Below, piece after piece: positions 41,701 through 51,629 of a stretch of 64,000 bases of DNA. The first letter of the stretch is position 1; each line of letters opens with the position of its first letter. Source of the DNA: Tritrichomonas musculus (Eukaryota > Parabasalia > Tritrichomonadida > Tritrichomonadidae); contig JAPFFF010000041.1 of assembly GCA_039105265.1 (NCBI GenBank), forward strand, positions 1,302,001 through 1,366,000, in the 5' to 3' direction. Both the position numbers and the translations under genes were made by a program. The notes beneath the pieces are model-generated. The model made no database searches and had not been told where the DNA came from. It saw nothing but the letters and a program-made list of their open reading frames with translations.

Positions 41701-43680
41701 ATTTGGAAATGAACGTGCAATATTTATCAAGCATAAAAATGCTTGGAAATTATCAGTTCTTCCTTCAATTGATTGGAAAAGTTTTGATATAACTGAAAGG
41801 CCCAATTCTGATATTTTTAATGATTTTATCTTAAAGGATGGTTTAATTGTTATCATTCTTTTTTTGGAATTGAAATAAACGACTCTGATTGTTGCACAAA
41901 TGAAGTTTTTTGGATATTTTTCTGATTCTTTCAAAAAATATTTCATATAGTTATCCAAAGATATGTCAGAATCAGTTGATACTTTCATAATTGCATGACA
42001 AAGGTAAGTTTGAATCAAATCATAGTCTTTCATCATTGCATTAAATAAAGATTTAAATGCTTCATTGTTCTTTTCTAAATGTGGATCAGATAACATTATA
42101 TTCAACATGTTATCAATATTATCTTCTTGAATTGATGACCATCTACATAGCTGTTGCTTGATTTGATTTGGATTGGATGATTTCACTTTTTCTTTATCAA
42201 ATTCAATATTATTTTCTGTCATGAAATTGATTATAATAGGCAATTTATCATATTCTTCACCTTTGATTAGTTCATCAATTACATTATTAAGTTTCAAGCA
42301 AAATTCTTTTTTAAATTTAAATCTAATTTGATTTAATGTCAAATTTTGAATAAAAGTAATTGCTTGAATTATGTCATTTGATGATGACAAACTCTCAATT
42401 TGATTTGCTAAGTTATTTTCATCAAAAATCTTCAAATCAAATTTACGATTTAAAATTTTTTCAATGCCATAATTATTGATTTCATCCAAATGTTGAAAAA
42501 TCAATTTGATTAATGGTAATTCATGAGTTTTTAAAAATTCATTGACATTTGTATGATTTTCAAACAAACAAAAGTAATGAAATGCTGTGAAAATGATAAG
42601 TATTTTTTCTGCTTTGTACTCATCATTATTTATTTGATCAATGATGATTACCATGATTTGAAGAAAGTCAGTGAAATTGATCGTTTCATATATAATTAAA
42701 TAACTAATATTTTTAAGTATTGTATTTAAAGAGGCAATTAAAACAGGTGAATTCTTATTTGTTAATAAATTGATTCCTTCTTTGATCATTTCAAAGAAAT
42801 TTTGTATTTTCAATTGTGTTTTTTCTTCTTTGTTTTTCAATATTATTGTTAATGATGCGCAAAATTGAAGAATAGTTTCTTTATTAAGTCCTTCTATTTC
42901 TTTTTTATCATCACAAAATGCAAAAAAATAAGAACTTGCTATGACTGACAATGCTTCTTGGTCGTATTGATAGATTGAGTCTAGATTTTGATTGGAAAGA
43001 AAAGAAAGGAAATTTTGATCTGAAAAATCAGATTGTGGTAAAATTTTATTAAGACTTGCTTTCGAAATTTTGTCAAAAAGGGAAATCAAGTTTGGTTTCT
43101 TTGAAAGATAATTATGATTCATAATATAAGGGAAAAAATTTAAAAATATTGCTTGGGTTAAATTTACTGATAATAAAAGATCAACAATTAAATCATTTTG
43201 GAATTGATTTGGAATTTGATGACTGAAAATAATCATTTTATTTGATTTGTTTCTTATTTGAGGTAAAATTTCTTCTAGCGCATCATTAACAAAAGATTCA
43301 CATTTAAGAGGAAATTGCTGTAGTTTATCAATTAAAATTGGTAGAATTTTTGCATTTATAATAATATAATTTGAATTTGATCTTGACTTACCGAAAAAAT
43401 CATCAAAAATAGGTATCAATTCGTTTGATAAATGATTGAAACATGAATAAATTGTTGTAAAAAGTTCTTCTGCCTCGAAAACATCAAGATTTTTCTTTAA
43501 AAATTTTTCAGAATCTTGTAAAAATTTTTCAACTTCTTCTTTATAAGGATTAGTGCTTAAATCTATGTAAGTTTGCCTAATTTTGTCGATTAGACTTGCT
43601 TCTTCAAAAATTTCAGATGATTCTAGCATTAATTCTCGATTCATTTCTTGAAAATGAACAAAAAAACTAAATGACTTCAT
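38710..43680 (-). CDS. HECT-type E3 ubiquitin ligase
   Basis: A 1656-residue protein. The first 1250 or so residues are helical, Leu/Phe/Asn-rich and compatible with an alpha-solenoid scaffold for substrates, as in HUWE1/UPL-type ligases. The HECT domain occupies about the last 360 residues. It starts near LRPIYINLTNSRVIDQGGVR, passes EYFEFAGKFIARALIEG and MTGSSKLGVNGF, and reaches the catalytic Cys at about 1624 in HTCSNTLDLP. The conserved Phe four residues from the C-terminus is present (CGTFENL). It should take ubiquitin from an E2 as a thioester and pass it to substrates. Met13 (43644) is an alternative start. The TTTTCACTTCAC motif lies about 80 nt upstream. Confidence 0.95.
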   Translation of the reverse strand: MKSFSFFVHFQEMNRELMLESSEIFEEASLIDKIRQTYIDLSTNPYKEEVEKFLQDSEKFLKKNLDVFEAEELFTTIYSCFNHLSNELIPIFDDFFGKSRSNSNYIIINAKILPILIDKLQQFPLKCESFVNDALEEILPQIRNKSNKMIIFSHQIPNQFQNDLIVDLLLSVNLTQAIFLNFFPYIMNHNYLSKKPNLISLFDKISKASLNKILPQSDFSDQNFLSFLSNQNLDSIYQYDQEALSVIASSYFFAFCDDKKEIEGLNKETILQFCASLTIILKNKEEKTQLKIQNFFEMIKEGINLLTNKNSPVLIASLNTILKNISYLIIYETINFTDFLQIMVIIIDQINNDEYKAEKILIIFTAFHYFCLFENHTNVNEFLKTHELPLIKLIFQHLDEINNYGIEKILNRKFDLKIFDENNLANQIESLSSSNDIIQAITFIQNLTLNQIRFKFKKEFCLKLNNVIDELIKGEEYDKLPIIINFMTENNIEFDKEKVKSSNPNQIKQQLCRWSSIQEDNIDNMLNIMLSDPHLEKNNEAFKSLFNAMMKDYDLIQTYLCHAIMKVSTDSDISLDNYMKYFLKESEKYPKNFICATIRVVYFNSKKRMITIKPSFKIKSLKISELGLSVISKLFQSIEGRTDNFQAFLCLINIARSFPNLFNQNPHQVFDLILPSLNNMDLIFELKNDEVENSQKFLLAKTAFSAVTFLLASLQSSIVLEEFVKWFFENLTTFTKPQIFAFISIFHLFFNENKLWVVFFIFIQKYDFMNVLGSLIECDEEENNELFNQCYKEIILSYIKKLYDNLAKLNANVIIQLEEFQKLENPFINVFENSFNSYPFSFVNYFLEKHGVCLKLNEFMNDVLRVKDFWLLTEFNKRIQEPSVSQVNNLISKIISHELFQVPLEKYPKISNFSIKMIRYLVVKPFWIYGLFLFDKKSLFTSETFTEFTKSYNELKEIQRQGLINPHDAENQDISTFCESDFILPFYCCPTLFNRLLKEARLTMNKPLLDLIYTLAQNEVALLSLLEFVSQNLTQISLNDYSTSSFKEVHQLIDILIKISGINGFKENFIDLCGNNLLNIVLLPRFRSDSSFLLKTYELFSEYETIPNRFTHAIGFALLLHDKNILDKIIKISFKFDYQQLVNIMPLIISSLEREIQNVDDLNIILDFIEHFPIAYHEMLPKLSNILNALLEEYSKSSEKEKITMKKIGHLFTFLAPKRSLSTSLTEIINDQSTIPIHIHQTSPAFWNLFDKYRTMINEEIEKDTLLLDDFKFLLNYPELMNFKIRSSFFRKKMKDKINRNFTTELNIDMNNLFSTSFISLKNKNPEQLLRPIYINLTNSRVIDQGGVRREWFTKLAKEIFNQNYALFDSSEKNKSYQPSNNSYIHPNHLEYFEFAGKFIARALIEGICIDAHLTTSLCKQILHRQPNLKDLEDVDEDLYRSNTWILENDVEPLELMFEIDTNEFGECKTIELKENGSQIKVTNENKKEFVALHTNYILEKKIKQQIQAFCKGFDSLIPHDEIRFFTPNELDLLICGIPEIDVNDLIQHIEFEHPYNNDTPVVKFFISAISKWDNEELAKLLMFMTGSSKLGVNGFREFCEMTNNPLKIAAGGKITHLPQSHTCSNTLDLPQYESEEELNIKLHKAIELCGTFENL

Positions 43681-44232
43681 TTTCCAAAAAATTCTGAATT
43701 AAAATTTTCCCAAAAATAAAAAATGGAAAATTTTTGTATATATAGAGAGGTATTCATGTGAAGTGAAAACTCGTTATTTGATTTTTAGAAGTGCGAGAAC
43801 TTAAATAACGTATTTTTGTATAATTTAGTATGTTCATTATCTTTGTATCTTATCAAGAATACTTTAATATTATTTTCATTTTAATATTAATAAACTTCTT
43901 AATATTCCATTTATTGGTATAAAATGAAATAGATTAATTATTCATCAAAATACTGATCATTTAAAATAACTGAAATTTGTTGTGTTATCTCGATATCTGA
44001 TATACTTATTAATATTATTTTTATATTTATATGATTTATTCAATATAATATATAATATATGTTGGTTATAAAGAAAAATAACTTTTTTAAATAATAATAT
44101 TTGCATTTTTTAAAAAATTTGTTTTATTTGAGCTTATTTTGAGGGATAGATTGAATTTCAAGGGGATAACTATTATTATATATTTATATATATAAATATA
44201 TTATATCATATTAAAATATAAAAAAAAATCAC
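43681..44232. other. Upstream region of the HECT gene
   Basis: AT-rich. It carries GTGAAGTGAAAA at 43758-43769 and GAAGTGCGAGAACTT at 43788, which has an inverted partner at 45242-45255 (AGTTCCCGCACTTC). Beyond about 43810 only AT-rich sequence is seen. Confidence 0.45.
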
Positions 44233-45153
44233 TCGACAGGCGTAGCTCTATTTTAACTTTTATAAAACTTATTTTTTTTCTGGGGAAAACGTTATTTTTA
44301 AATTTTTGATAATTTTCGGTTCACTTTTTGATAATCTTCGATCGACTTTTTGATAACTTTTGGTTTATTTTTTGTTTATTTTCGGTTCACTTTTTGTTAA
44401 TTTTCGGTTCACTTTTTGATAATTTTCGGTTCACTTTTTGTAAACTTTCGATCGACTTTTTGATAATTTATGATTTATTTTTTGTTTATTTTCGGTTCAC
44501 TTTTTGTTAATTTTCGGTTCACTTTTTGATAATTTTCGATTGACTTTTTAAGAAGTATCAACTTTTTAGGTAATTCAATTTTATTTATGTTTTGTGTCTT
44601 TATTTTATTTATTTTAAAGTAATTTATGCGAAATTTCAAGAAATAAAAGACATATAACATTTCCTAAATACTTATTCAAGTATATTCTATAAATATGAAA
44701 AGAAAATTTAATATGATTTTTCCATAAAAGAAGTTTTCATCAAAATTTATTGAAAAAAATTATAATCTACTTAAGTAAAGTATTTTCCATAAGTTAATCA
44801 CTTTTTTTTCTAAAAGAAAGTATATTTCTCAATAATAATTGAAGATTTTTTTTGATTATTTTGATATATTACCCAAATAAACTTTATATTTACATAAAAT
44901 AATCTGTATTTATAATCATTTTCATTCTTTTTTCTTATTCCTATTTGATCAACGAGATAATAATTATATCTTAATTAATGTAAAATAATATAAAGAACAT
45001 TTAATACACTGATATTAGATTTAAAATAACTTGCATTTATGTTAAAAAGTCAGTTACAGTTATCTATTTGATCCAAATATATTATCTTTATTATTTCCAT
45101 ATTCAATAGTTTACAATTAAAAACTAAAATGTTTATAAAACTACACCTGTCGA
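44233..45153. repeat. Inverted-repeat-bounded segment holding short tandem repeats
   Basis: TCGACAGGCGTAG at 44233 and the inverse CTACACCTGTCGA ending at 45153 bound about 920 bp. At 44305-44550 lie about eleven 22-23-bp units built on TTTTCGGTTCACTTTTTG, with variants GATCGACTTTTTG; groups of units recur in the same order, so there is a higher-order repeat. No gene is present. Target duplications are not visible, so mobility is uncertain. Confidence 0.5.
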
Positions 45154-47312
45154 ATAAATAATTTTAATTTTATATTTTTTATATTCTATATAGAGTAAAT
45201 AATATAATATTAAAAAACAAAGGATATTGGAGACTTTTTATAGTTCCCGCACTTCTTGATTTTTTTATTTTTACTTTAATTGAAAGAATATTTTATCTTA
45301 TGAAAAAATATTAAGATTATTTACTTCTATGTATCCAATACTGACATTTGCCATAATTGGTTTTAATGGATGTTGAGAATTTAAAAACAATTTAAAAAAT
45401 AATGTTTCATCTATATCTCGAGTCAATTAAAATATTTATGAATTATAAATCAATAATAATATTTTATATTTTATTTATAAATTATATTATCTGTTATATA
45501 TCCAATTTATTAGCCCTATATAAATTTAAATTCAAATTTACATTAAAAAATTAAGAAAATGACTTATTTCTCAATTGATTTACGAAATAATTATATACTA
45601 ATTGTACAATATAATAATAATAATAAATATTTAAATAAATTTTATTAGGTAAATAAGTTACTTTATACTCTCATTTTAAAGAAAAATGCAATTTTATATT
45701 TTGCATTATTTTGAATTATTTTTCATCGTATTTTGGTACGTTATTATTTTTTAGTGACGTGAGATGATTATTTTCGGTGAAGTGAAATTAATAGTGAAGT
45801 GATTCTTGAAAAATATAAATTTCCTCATCTTCTTAAAAATATTATTAAAAATATTTTTTATAAAGTAAATTTATTAATTACTATATTATTAAAATAACTT
45901 TAATATTTAATATATTGAAAACCAAAAAATAATCACAATACAAACCATCATATTTTTTTAGAAATTCAATTGTAAATCATCGTTTAATTGAATTTTTCAT
46001 TTTTTTTTTGTTAATTTATCTATTTAATATATAATGTAAAACTTAAACATAAAATTTAAATTGTATATATATAATAATATATATTATATATATAAAATAA
46101 AATAATGTTTTAATAAAAATACTACTAGGATATAAATTTTTATTATTTCAATATAAAAAATATAATAACTGAAAAAGTTAAAAATTTATTAAAAAAAAAT
46201 AAAATATAAACAAGTGTATCTCTAGAAAATAAATGTTTTTTAAACATATAAGTATTAATAAGTTATCAATATATATATACTATAAAAATTAATAAAACAA
46301 AATTATATATATATTTATATTTCATCAATTTTTATATAAAAAGAAATATCTAGCCTCTCAATTATAAAACGATTTTTATTCAGAAAAATAAAAATAGAAA
46401 TATCTCAAAAATAGGAGTATAAAATTCTTATCCATTAAAATATATTCTTAGTATCAAAATATAAATAAAGAAAATATGATCAATATTACAATATTTCGTC
46501 AATTTCTCTACATGAATACCTCTATATATAGTATTATATAATCTTTACTTTTTTTACATCACATTTTTATTAACGTAACATTTTAACGTAACTTTTTATA
46601 AAATCAAAAATTTTGATGTAAATCAGTTATTTATGTTTAAAACAATATTTTTATTCATAATCTAAAGATAAAAACTATTTTTCATTAACTCTTGCTAATT
46701 TTAATCAAAAAACCATGTTATCGCAGATGATTATATCTGATAGATATAATTAGAAGCAAAATATCATAGAAAAAAAGGTTTTGTACGTCGGTACTATTAT
46801 AAAATAATTCAAATGCATCGAATAAATAAATCAAAACGATTTAGCCAATCCTAATAAGTCGAAATAAAATCAGAATTTTTAAATAAATATAAAGTGCCAT
46901 TTTACACCATCAAAAGAATGATCAAAGAAATATCAAATTTTTAATAATTTATTAGCAATAATAACTGAATAAAAATTATTTCTGCTTTATATTCATGCTT
47001 TTTTTATTTTAATTGACTAAATTTTTGAAGATAAAAATATTTTTCAAATAAAAAAATTAACGGAAAATTACATATGTATTTACATATGTAATTTCTATCG
47101 TCCTGTGTAATTACATTGTATATACAAAAAGTAAAGATTAGTATTATAAGAATTTAAATAAAATAAAAATGGTTATCAATATTATAAATCTTTATCCATA
47201 AATCTTTCGATAAATAGTCGAAACAAAAAACCTAATTTTTGTGTTAATCGTTAAAATTTCGTAAAATTTTCCAACAAAAAGTCGATTTTTCACATCAGCT
47301 ATTTAGTAAATG
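45154..47312. other. Very AT-rich gene-free DNA
   Basis: Over 2 kb with no coding signal. GGTGAAGTGAAA at 45776 and GTGAAGTGA at 45794 repeat the motif seen before two host genes. The rest is A/T runs and (AT)n. Confidence 0.5.
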
Positions 47313-47595
47313 ATGAGACTTCTACCAATTCTTTTAGGTAACAACGAGATGTTTGATAAAAACAACGAACTTAATGTTGATGATAAAGGTTTTGAAGTTG
47401 ATCATTATTTGAATGATCAGAACTTTTTGAGAACTTTACAAAATATCAAATAAATTTATTCAAGTTTAAATAATATCATATCAAGTCATTTTTATTCAAT
47501 AGACAAAAGCAAACTTCTTCAATTTTAAAAATCGACTCTTTATTCAATTATTTCAAAGTTTATTTGGTGGAAATTTCTCTGATAAAAAAGTTGTA

Positions 47596-48876
47596 AAGTA
47601 TCGGGAAAAAGTGGTGATCACGATGAAAAGTGGATATCACATCATTTATTCCTTTGAAAAAATAAAATCATCAACTTTTTGTACGAAATATTTGATCAAA
47701 TATCAATTTAAAAAACAAAGTGGTTACCATTCAATTTTTTAAATTTTGATGAAAATTTTAAAATATTTTAATTATTAGTTTATAAATAGTTATTTATTTA
47801 TTATTTTTAATATATATATATATATCAAGCATTAATAAAATGTATTTATATCAATTGAATATTTATTTTTTTTAAAAGATATTTTACTTTTTTTTAAAAA
47901 ACTATGAATTTAAAAAAATTATATAACTTCTAACAAAAATGATTAGGTATCATTTTATAAATTTATTTCTAAAATTGTAATCCTAACAAAAAAAAAAACT
48001 GCATTTTTAATGCATTGTATTTATTATTTTAAATAGTAAATTAAAAGATAATTTATTTCTTTTATCATTGAATAAGATAAGATAAAATAAAATTAAAAAC
48101 TATAAATTTAATAATTGAAATAAAAAAAAATGGTTACATTCAATTTTTTAAATAAAAAAGGAGATAAATTTGAATTATTATTCAATTTTTGTTATAAAAG
48201 CCGATTAGATTCATTCAATTTATAAATGATTTGTGAAAAAAATTTAGCATTCAAATATCATTTCACATGAATGCTCCGATTGGAGCAGTAAATCACGCCA
48301 AAGAAGCAAAAATGATACCTCCTCAGCCAATTGTCTTTGATTTGCTTGGATCAGAAATGGAAATTGAAGCCTGTAAAAAAGCAATGACATCTTATGATTA
48401 TATCAATGCTCCAAACTTTTGTACTCAGATCGGAGTATTATGTAATGCTCTAAGGACACCTCAATTTACTGTACGAATTTGCAACATTTGATATTTTAAT
48501 GTGCTCCAAAGTCAGAGCATATCAGACATCTCATATTCTAGAACTCGCTCAAACAAACAGCTATATGACTCCCAATCAAAAATATATTTTAAACCAATGC
48601 CACAGAACGCATTTATTACCAACAAGCCGAATACCTATTGAATCTTTCCCTACTCTTAGAAATAATCAATAAAATAAATAAATTAATTAATTCTTTGCAC
48701 TTTGATATATTTATTAAATTAAAATAATAAATATTTTAATTATCATTTTATTTTGAGATACAAATCTTTTAGAAAATAAATTTACATTTTGTTTTGTATA
48801 CTTTATTCAAATTTAAAAGAGAATTGTGATGTGATATCCACTTATTCCCGATGATATCCACTTTTTCTTGATACTA
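47596..48876. mobile_element. TA-flanked DNA transposon carrying a small gene
   Basis: The ends are AAGTATCGGGAAAAAGTGG at 47596 and, inverted, TAGTATCAAGAAAAAGTGG ending at 48876. TA is duplicated at 47594-47595 and 48877-48878. A second inner inverted match is AAGTGGATATCACATCA. The 1281-bp body has no transposase but contains the open frames at 48267-48672. Its ends resemble those of the pogo-like element at 18655, so it is probably mobilised in trans. Confidence 0.8.
48267..48672 (+). pseudogene. Small unidentified gene inside the transposon, one frameshift
   Basis: The first frame (48267-48491) encodes MNAPIGAVNHAKEAKMIPPQ and continues to VLCNALRTPQFTV before stopping. The second, 48499-48672, begins MCSKVRAYQTSHILELAQTN and ends at TAA. 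The upstream extension of the second frame (LLYEFATFDILM) overlaps the first, so one frameshift near 48465-48490 would explain both. Base composition is far less AT-rich than its surroundings. I do not recognise the protein. It may be a fragment of a host gene captured by the transposon, or an accessory gene of the element. Confidence 0.5.
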
Positions 48877-49014
48877 TAGATGCTACTTGCTTTTATTATT
48901 ACGGAAGAAATTATGCAAAGAATACTGTTGATTTTGATAATGATATTAAATGCTATGAGTCTATAGGCAATCAAATTGGTTGGATTAAATATGACTTCAA
49001 AGAGTTGAAAGGGT

Positions 49015-49837
49015 TAGCACTATTTCAACTTTTTAAATGGTTTAAATTTTTAAAAAGTGGTATGGTATTACTCCTTTTTTGGGATGAGGAAAAAACTTCC
49101 AATTTGGATTTTTTTTTCACATGTCATAAAAAACTTGGAATCATTAGCATCAGAATTTTAAAATTTGAATGAAACGCACGAAAAAAAAATGTCAAACGAT
49201 ATTGATAACTTTTTAATTTAAAGTATTAGCGCGTTTTTTATTATTATATTATAATCATATTGTTATATAATTGAAGAAAAACTTGGAAGCATAGAAAAAG
49301 GCTCATATCAACACTATGGGTTAATTTATTCGTTTTTCAAGGAATTTAGAACACAACATTTTAACTTTTTCAATGCTGAGTATTCAGTGTGAAAATCACT
49401 GTTATAATGTGATGTTTTTATCCCAAAATGTTAATTTTATAGTTAATTTTTTTATTTATTTTATCCCAAAATGTTAATTTAACAGTACTGACTTTATATA
49501 ATAAACCTTCTGAATTCTACTAAATAAAAACATTGAAAATTATTTTTTATTAATGTGCATCAAAATAAAAATAATTTTTTGAATTTATTTTTAATTTCAG
49601 AACTGGACCACTGAAAAGTATAATAAACTTTCTAAAACAAAAATAATATTTTGAATTTCTCTCAAATGAATTGAAAGGTCCAGATTTTGGAAGGGAGTTT
49701 ATTTTAATTGTTTACCAAAATTATTAAATTAGCAAAAAATGAAAAATTCAAAACTGAATCATTTATTTAATTGTTTAGTAAGAAACTGAGTAATATCGCT
49801 ATATCCATTACTTTCTGAGATTTCAATGGATGTTCTA
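49015..49837. other. AT-rich DNA with 3' end of an ankyrin gene remnant
   Basis: Mostly non-coding. ATCCCAAAATGTTAATTTTA occurs twice at about 49420-49490. On the minus strand 49759-49837 encodes SIEISESNGYSDITQFLTKQ followed by a stop, the form of an ankyrin capping repeat. Confidence 0.5.
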
Positions 49838-50213
49838 AAAAAAAGGTATGGAAACTTCCATCCACTCGACAGATCATTTTTATTTCAAAATATAATTTTT
49901 TAATGATAGTATTAATGATAAATATAATATAAAAAAGGCATATTTTTCGAGAGGAATTTAAGATAAAGATAGATTATTTTTTTCCAAAAAATTGAATCCA
50001 AATCTGGCTATTTTAATTCAAAAAAAAATATTATTATTTTTATTTTATTATTACTTTTTCAAATATAATTATATAAATATATTATATTTTGTACCGAAAT
50101 AACGCGTAATTCGTTGGATTGATATTTCATACCACTTATGATATGAACCAATTTGACCTAACAGGTAAATTTTTTTTGACCTAAAAGATGAATTTATTTT
50201 TTCCAAAAGTTAT

Positions 50214-50774
50214 ATGAGTTTCTTTGAGAAATTTTTTCATATTTTTCCTCACATTGATATTTCAAATTCAATTCCCAGTTCTTTTAAACCATTTTTTCCA
50301 TTCAAAAATGATGAACAAAATAGAATCTTTAAGAAATTAAAAAATCATTTAGATTTGTTAGAAAATTATTTGCTGGACAACACACAACAAAGTTCCCAAA
50401 TTTTAACAAATAAAAGCGATTCGCAAAGCAAATCTCTAGAAGATTTTAACAAATCATGGATAACTAAACCAAATAGAGATAATTGTTTCATAATATCTTT
50501 CCCTAAATCTCAAACAAGCTCTCCGATTTAACAAACTAACAGTGATTTACATAACAATTCTCTTTTAAATTCGAACGCTTCGTTATCAAACAAACAAACT
50601 CAAGATAATTCTTTCACAATATCTTTCCCTAAATCTCAAACAAGCTCTCCGATTTTGCATAAAAAATATAGTGAAGAATCATTCATAAATTCAAATAAAT
50701 TAATAAACAAATCTAACTGTAATAACAATATTTATTCTAATATTGATCAAAAATTTAGAAAAATCTATGAATAA
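50214..50774 (+). pseudogene. Asn/Ser-rich repeat protein gene with one nonsense change
   Basis: The first 105 codons start MSFFEKFFHIFPHIDISNSI and run to SFPKSQTSSPI, then a TAA at 50529-50531. The same frame continues for 80 more codons to a double stop. A 14-residue peptide of the type ISFPKSQTSSPI occurs before and after the stop as part of a 126-bp (42-codon) repeat. In the inverted copies at 50800-51010 the matching codon is TTA (Leu), so the TAA looks like a single T-to-A change. The N-terminus is Phe- and Pro-rich. The family is unknown; the gene lies inside the transposon at 49838. Confidence 0.5.
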
Positions 50775-50799
50775 TAAAAATAAAATGTGTTGGAATTTA

Positions 50800-51010
50800 A
50801 AAGAGAATTGTTATGTAAATCACTGTTAGTTTGTAAAATTGGAGAGCTTGTTTGAGATTTAGGGAAAGATATTGTGAAAGAATTATCTTGAGTTTGTTTG
50901 TTTGATAACGAAGCGTTCGAATTTAAAAGAGAATTGTTATGTAAATCACTGTTAGTTTGTAAAATCGGAGAGCTTGTTTGAGATTTAGGGAAAGAAATTG
51001 TGAAAGAATT
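50800..51010 (-). repeat. Inverted copy of the 126-bp coding repeat
   Basis: GAATTTAAAAGAGAATTGTT starts two consecutive units, at about 50797 and 50923, inverted relative to the repeat in the gene at 50214. The match covers at least 1.5 units with very few differences. The pair can form a long hairpin with the coding copies at about 50500-50660. Confidence 0.75.
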
Positions 51011-51604
51011 TATGCTTTATATATAAATTTTTTTTAATAAATTAACCTATTTGGTGAAAAAAAATTCGCCTACTATGGTCAAAAATAAATTTCATATCAT
51101 CTGTGATATGAAGTATACAAAAAATTGATAACATCATATAAGATCTCGAAATCCTATCGAAAAACATGGCCTTTTTTTTATTTTATTTTCTAATAAATAA
51201 AAAAATGAAGAACATATAAAAAAACTAAAAACTTTTGTCGACTCGTTCTTTTTCAAATTGATTTTTTCTAAAAAAAACATTTTTTTCTTATTACATATTT
51301 TATATGATTTGAATTCAGCACTTTCATGCTATTATTAAGTATGTTAAGAATCCGTAGTATCAATATTATGCATGTATTAAATTTTGATGAGGAATTTTCG
51401 TTGATCAAAAATTTCAACTTTTTACATTTTTTTTTTGTTGTTGTTTTTCAGTAATAAAATTAAAATTATATTTTTTTGATTTTATATTTGTGTTTCAAAT
51501 ATTATATACATGAAGATGGATCAATTTTTAATTAAAAATGATTAATATTCAAGCTTTTTTTGCATAAAACAAAATTGAATTGAAAAAGAGTTTCCATACC
51601 TTTT
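51011..51604. other. AT-rich right part of the transposon at 49838
   Basis: No gene is seen. TTCATATCATCTGTGATATGAAG at about 51091 forms a short hairpin resembling the ACCACTTATGATATGAACC string at about 50131. Confidence 0.45.
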
Positions 51605-51629
51605 CTAAAAATCAATTAAAGTAAAAATT

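Larger units (their letters stand above)
47313..49014 (+). pseudogene. Discoidin-like repeat-protein gene remnant, split by a transposon
   Basis: The left part includes an ATG frame at 47313-47453 (GNNEMFDKNNELNVDDKG) and, in another frame, LFQSLFGGNFSDKKVV ending at 47595. The right part begins at 48879 with DATCFYYYGRNYAKNTVDFD and ends with QIGWIKYDFKELKG. The style LFGGN...DKK...WIxYDFK is that of the C-terminal discoidin-like domain of trichomonad BTB-type proteins. Removing the transposon and one TA copy joins the two parts in frame (GTT GTA GAT GCT). Upstream stops and frame changes show that the gene was already decaying or is otherwise incomplete. Confidence 0.6.
49838..51605. mobile_element. 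TA-flanked transposon inserted in the ankyrin remnant
   Basis: The left end is AAAAAAAGGTATGGAAACTT and the inverse at the right reads GAAAAGGTATGGAAACTC, ending at 51605. TA is present at 49836-49837 and 51606-51607. Ankyrin-like sequence lies on both sides. Inside are the open frame at 50214-50774 and an inverted copy of its repeat. No transposase is seen, so the element is non-autonomous or is itself a gene carrier. Confidence 0.65.
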
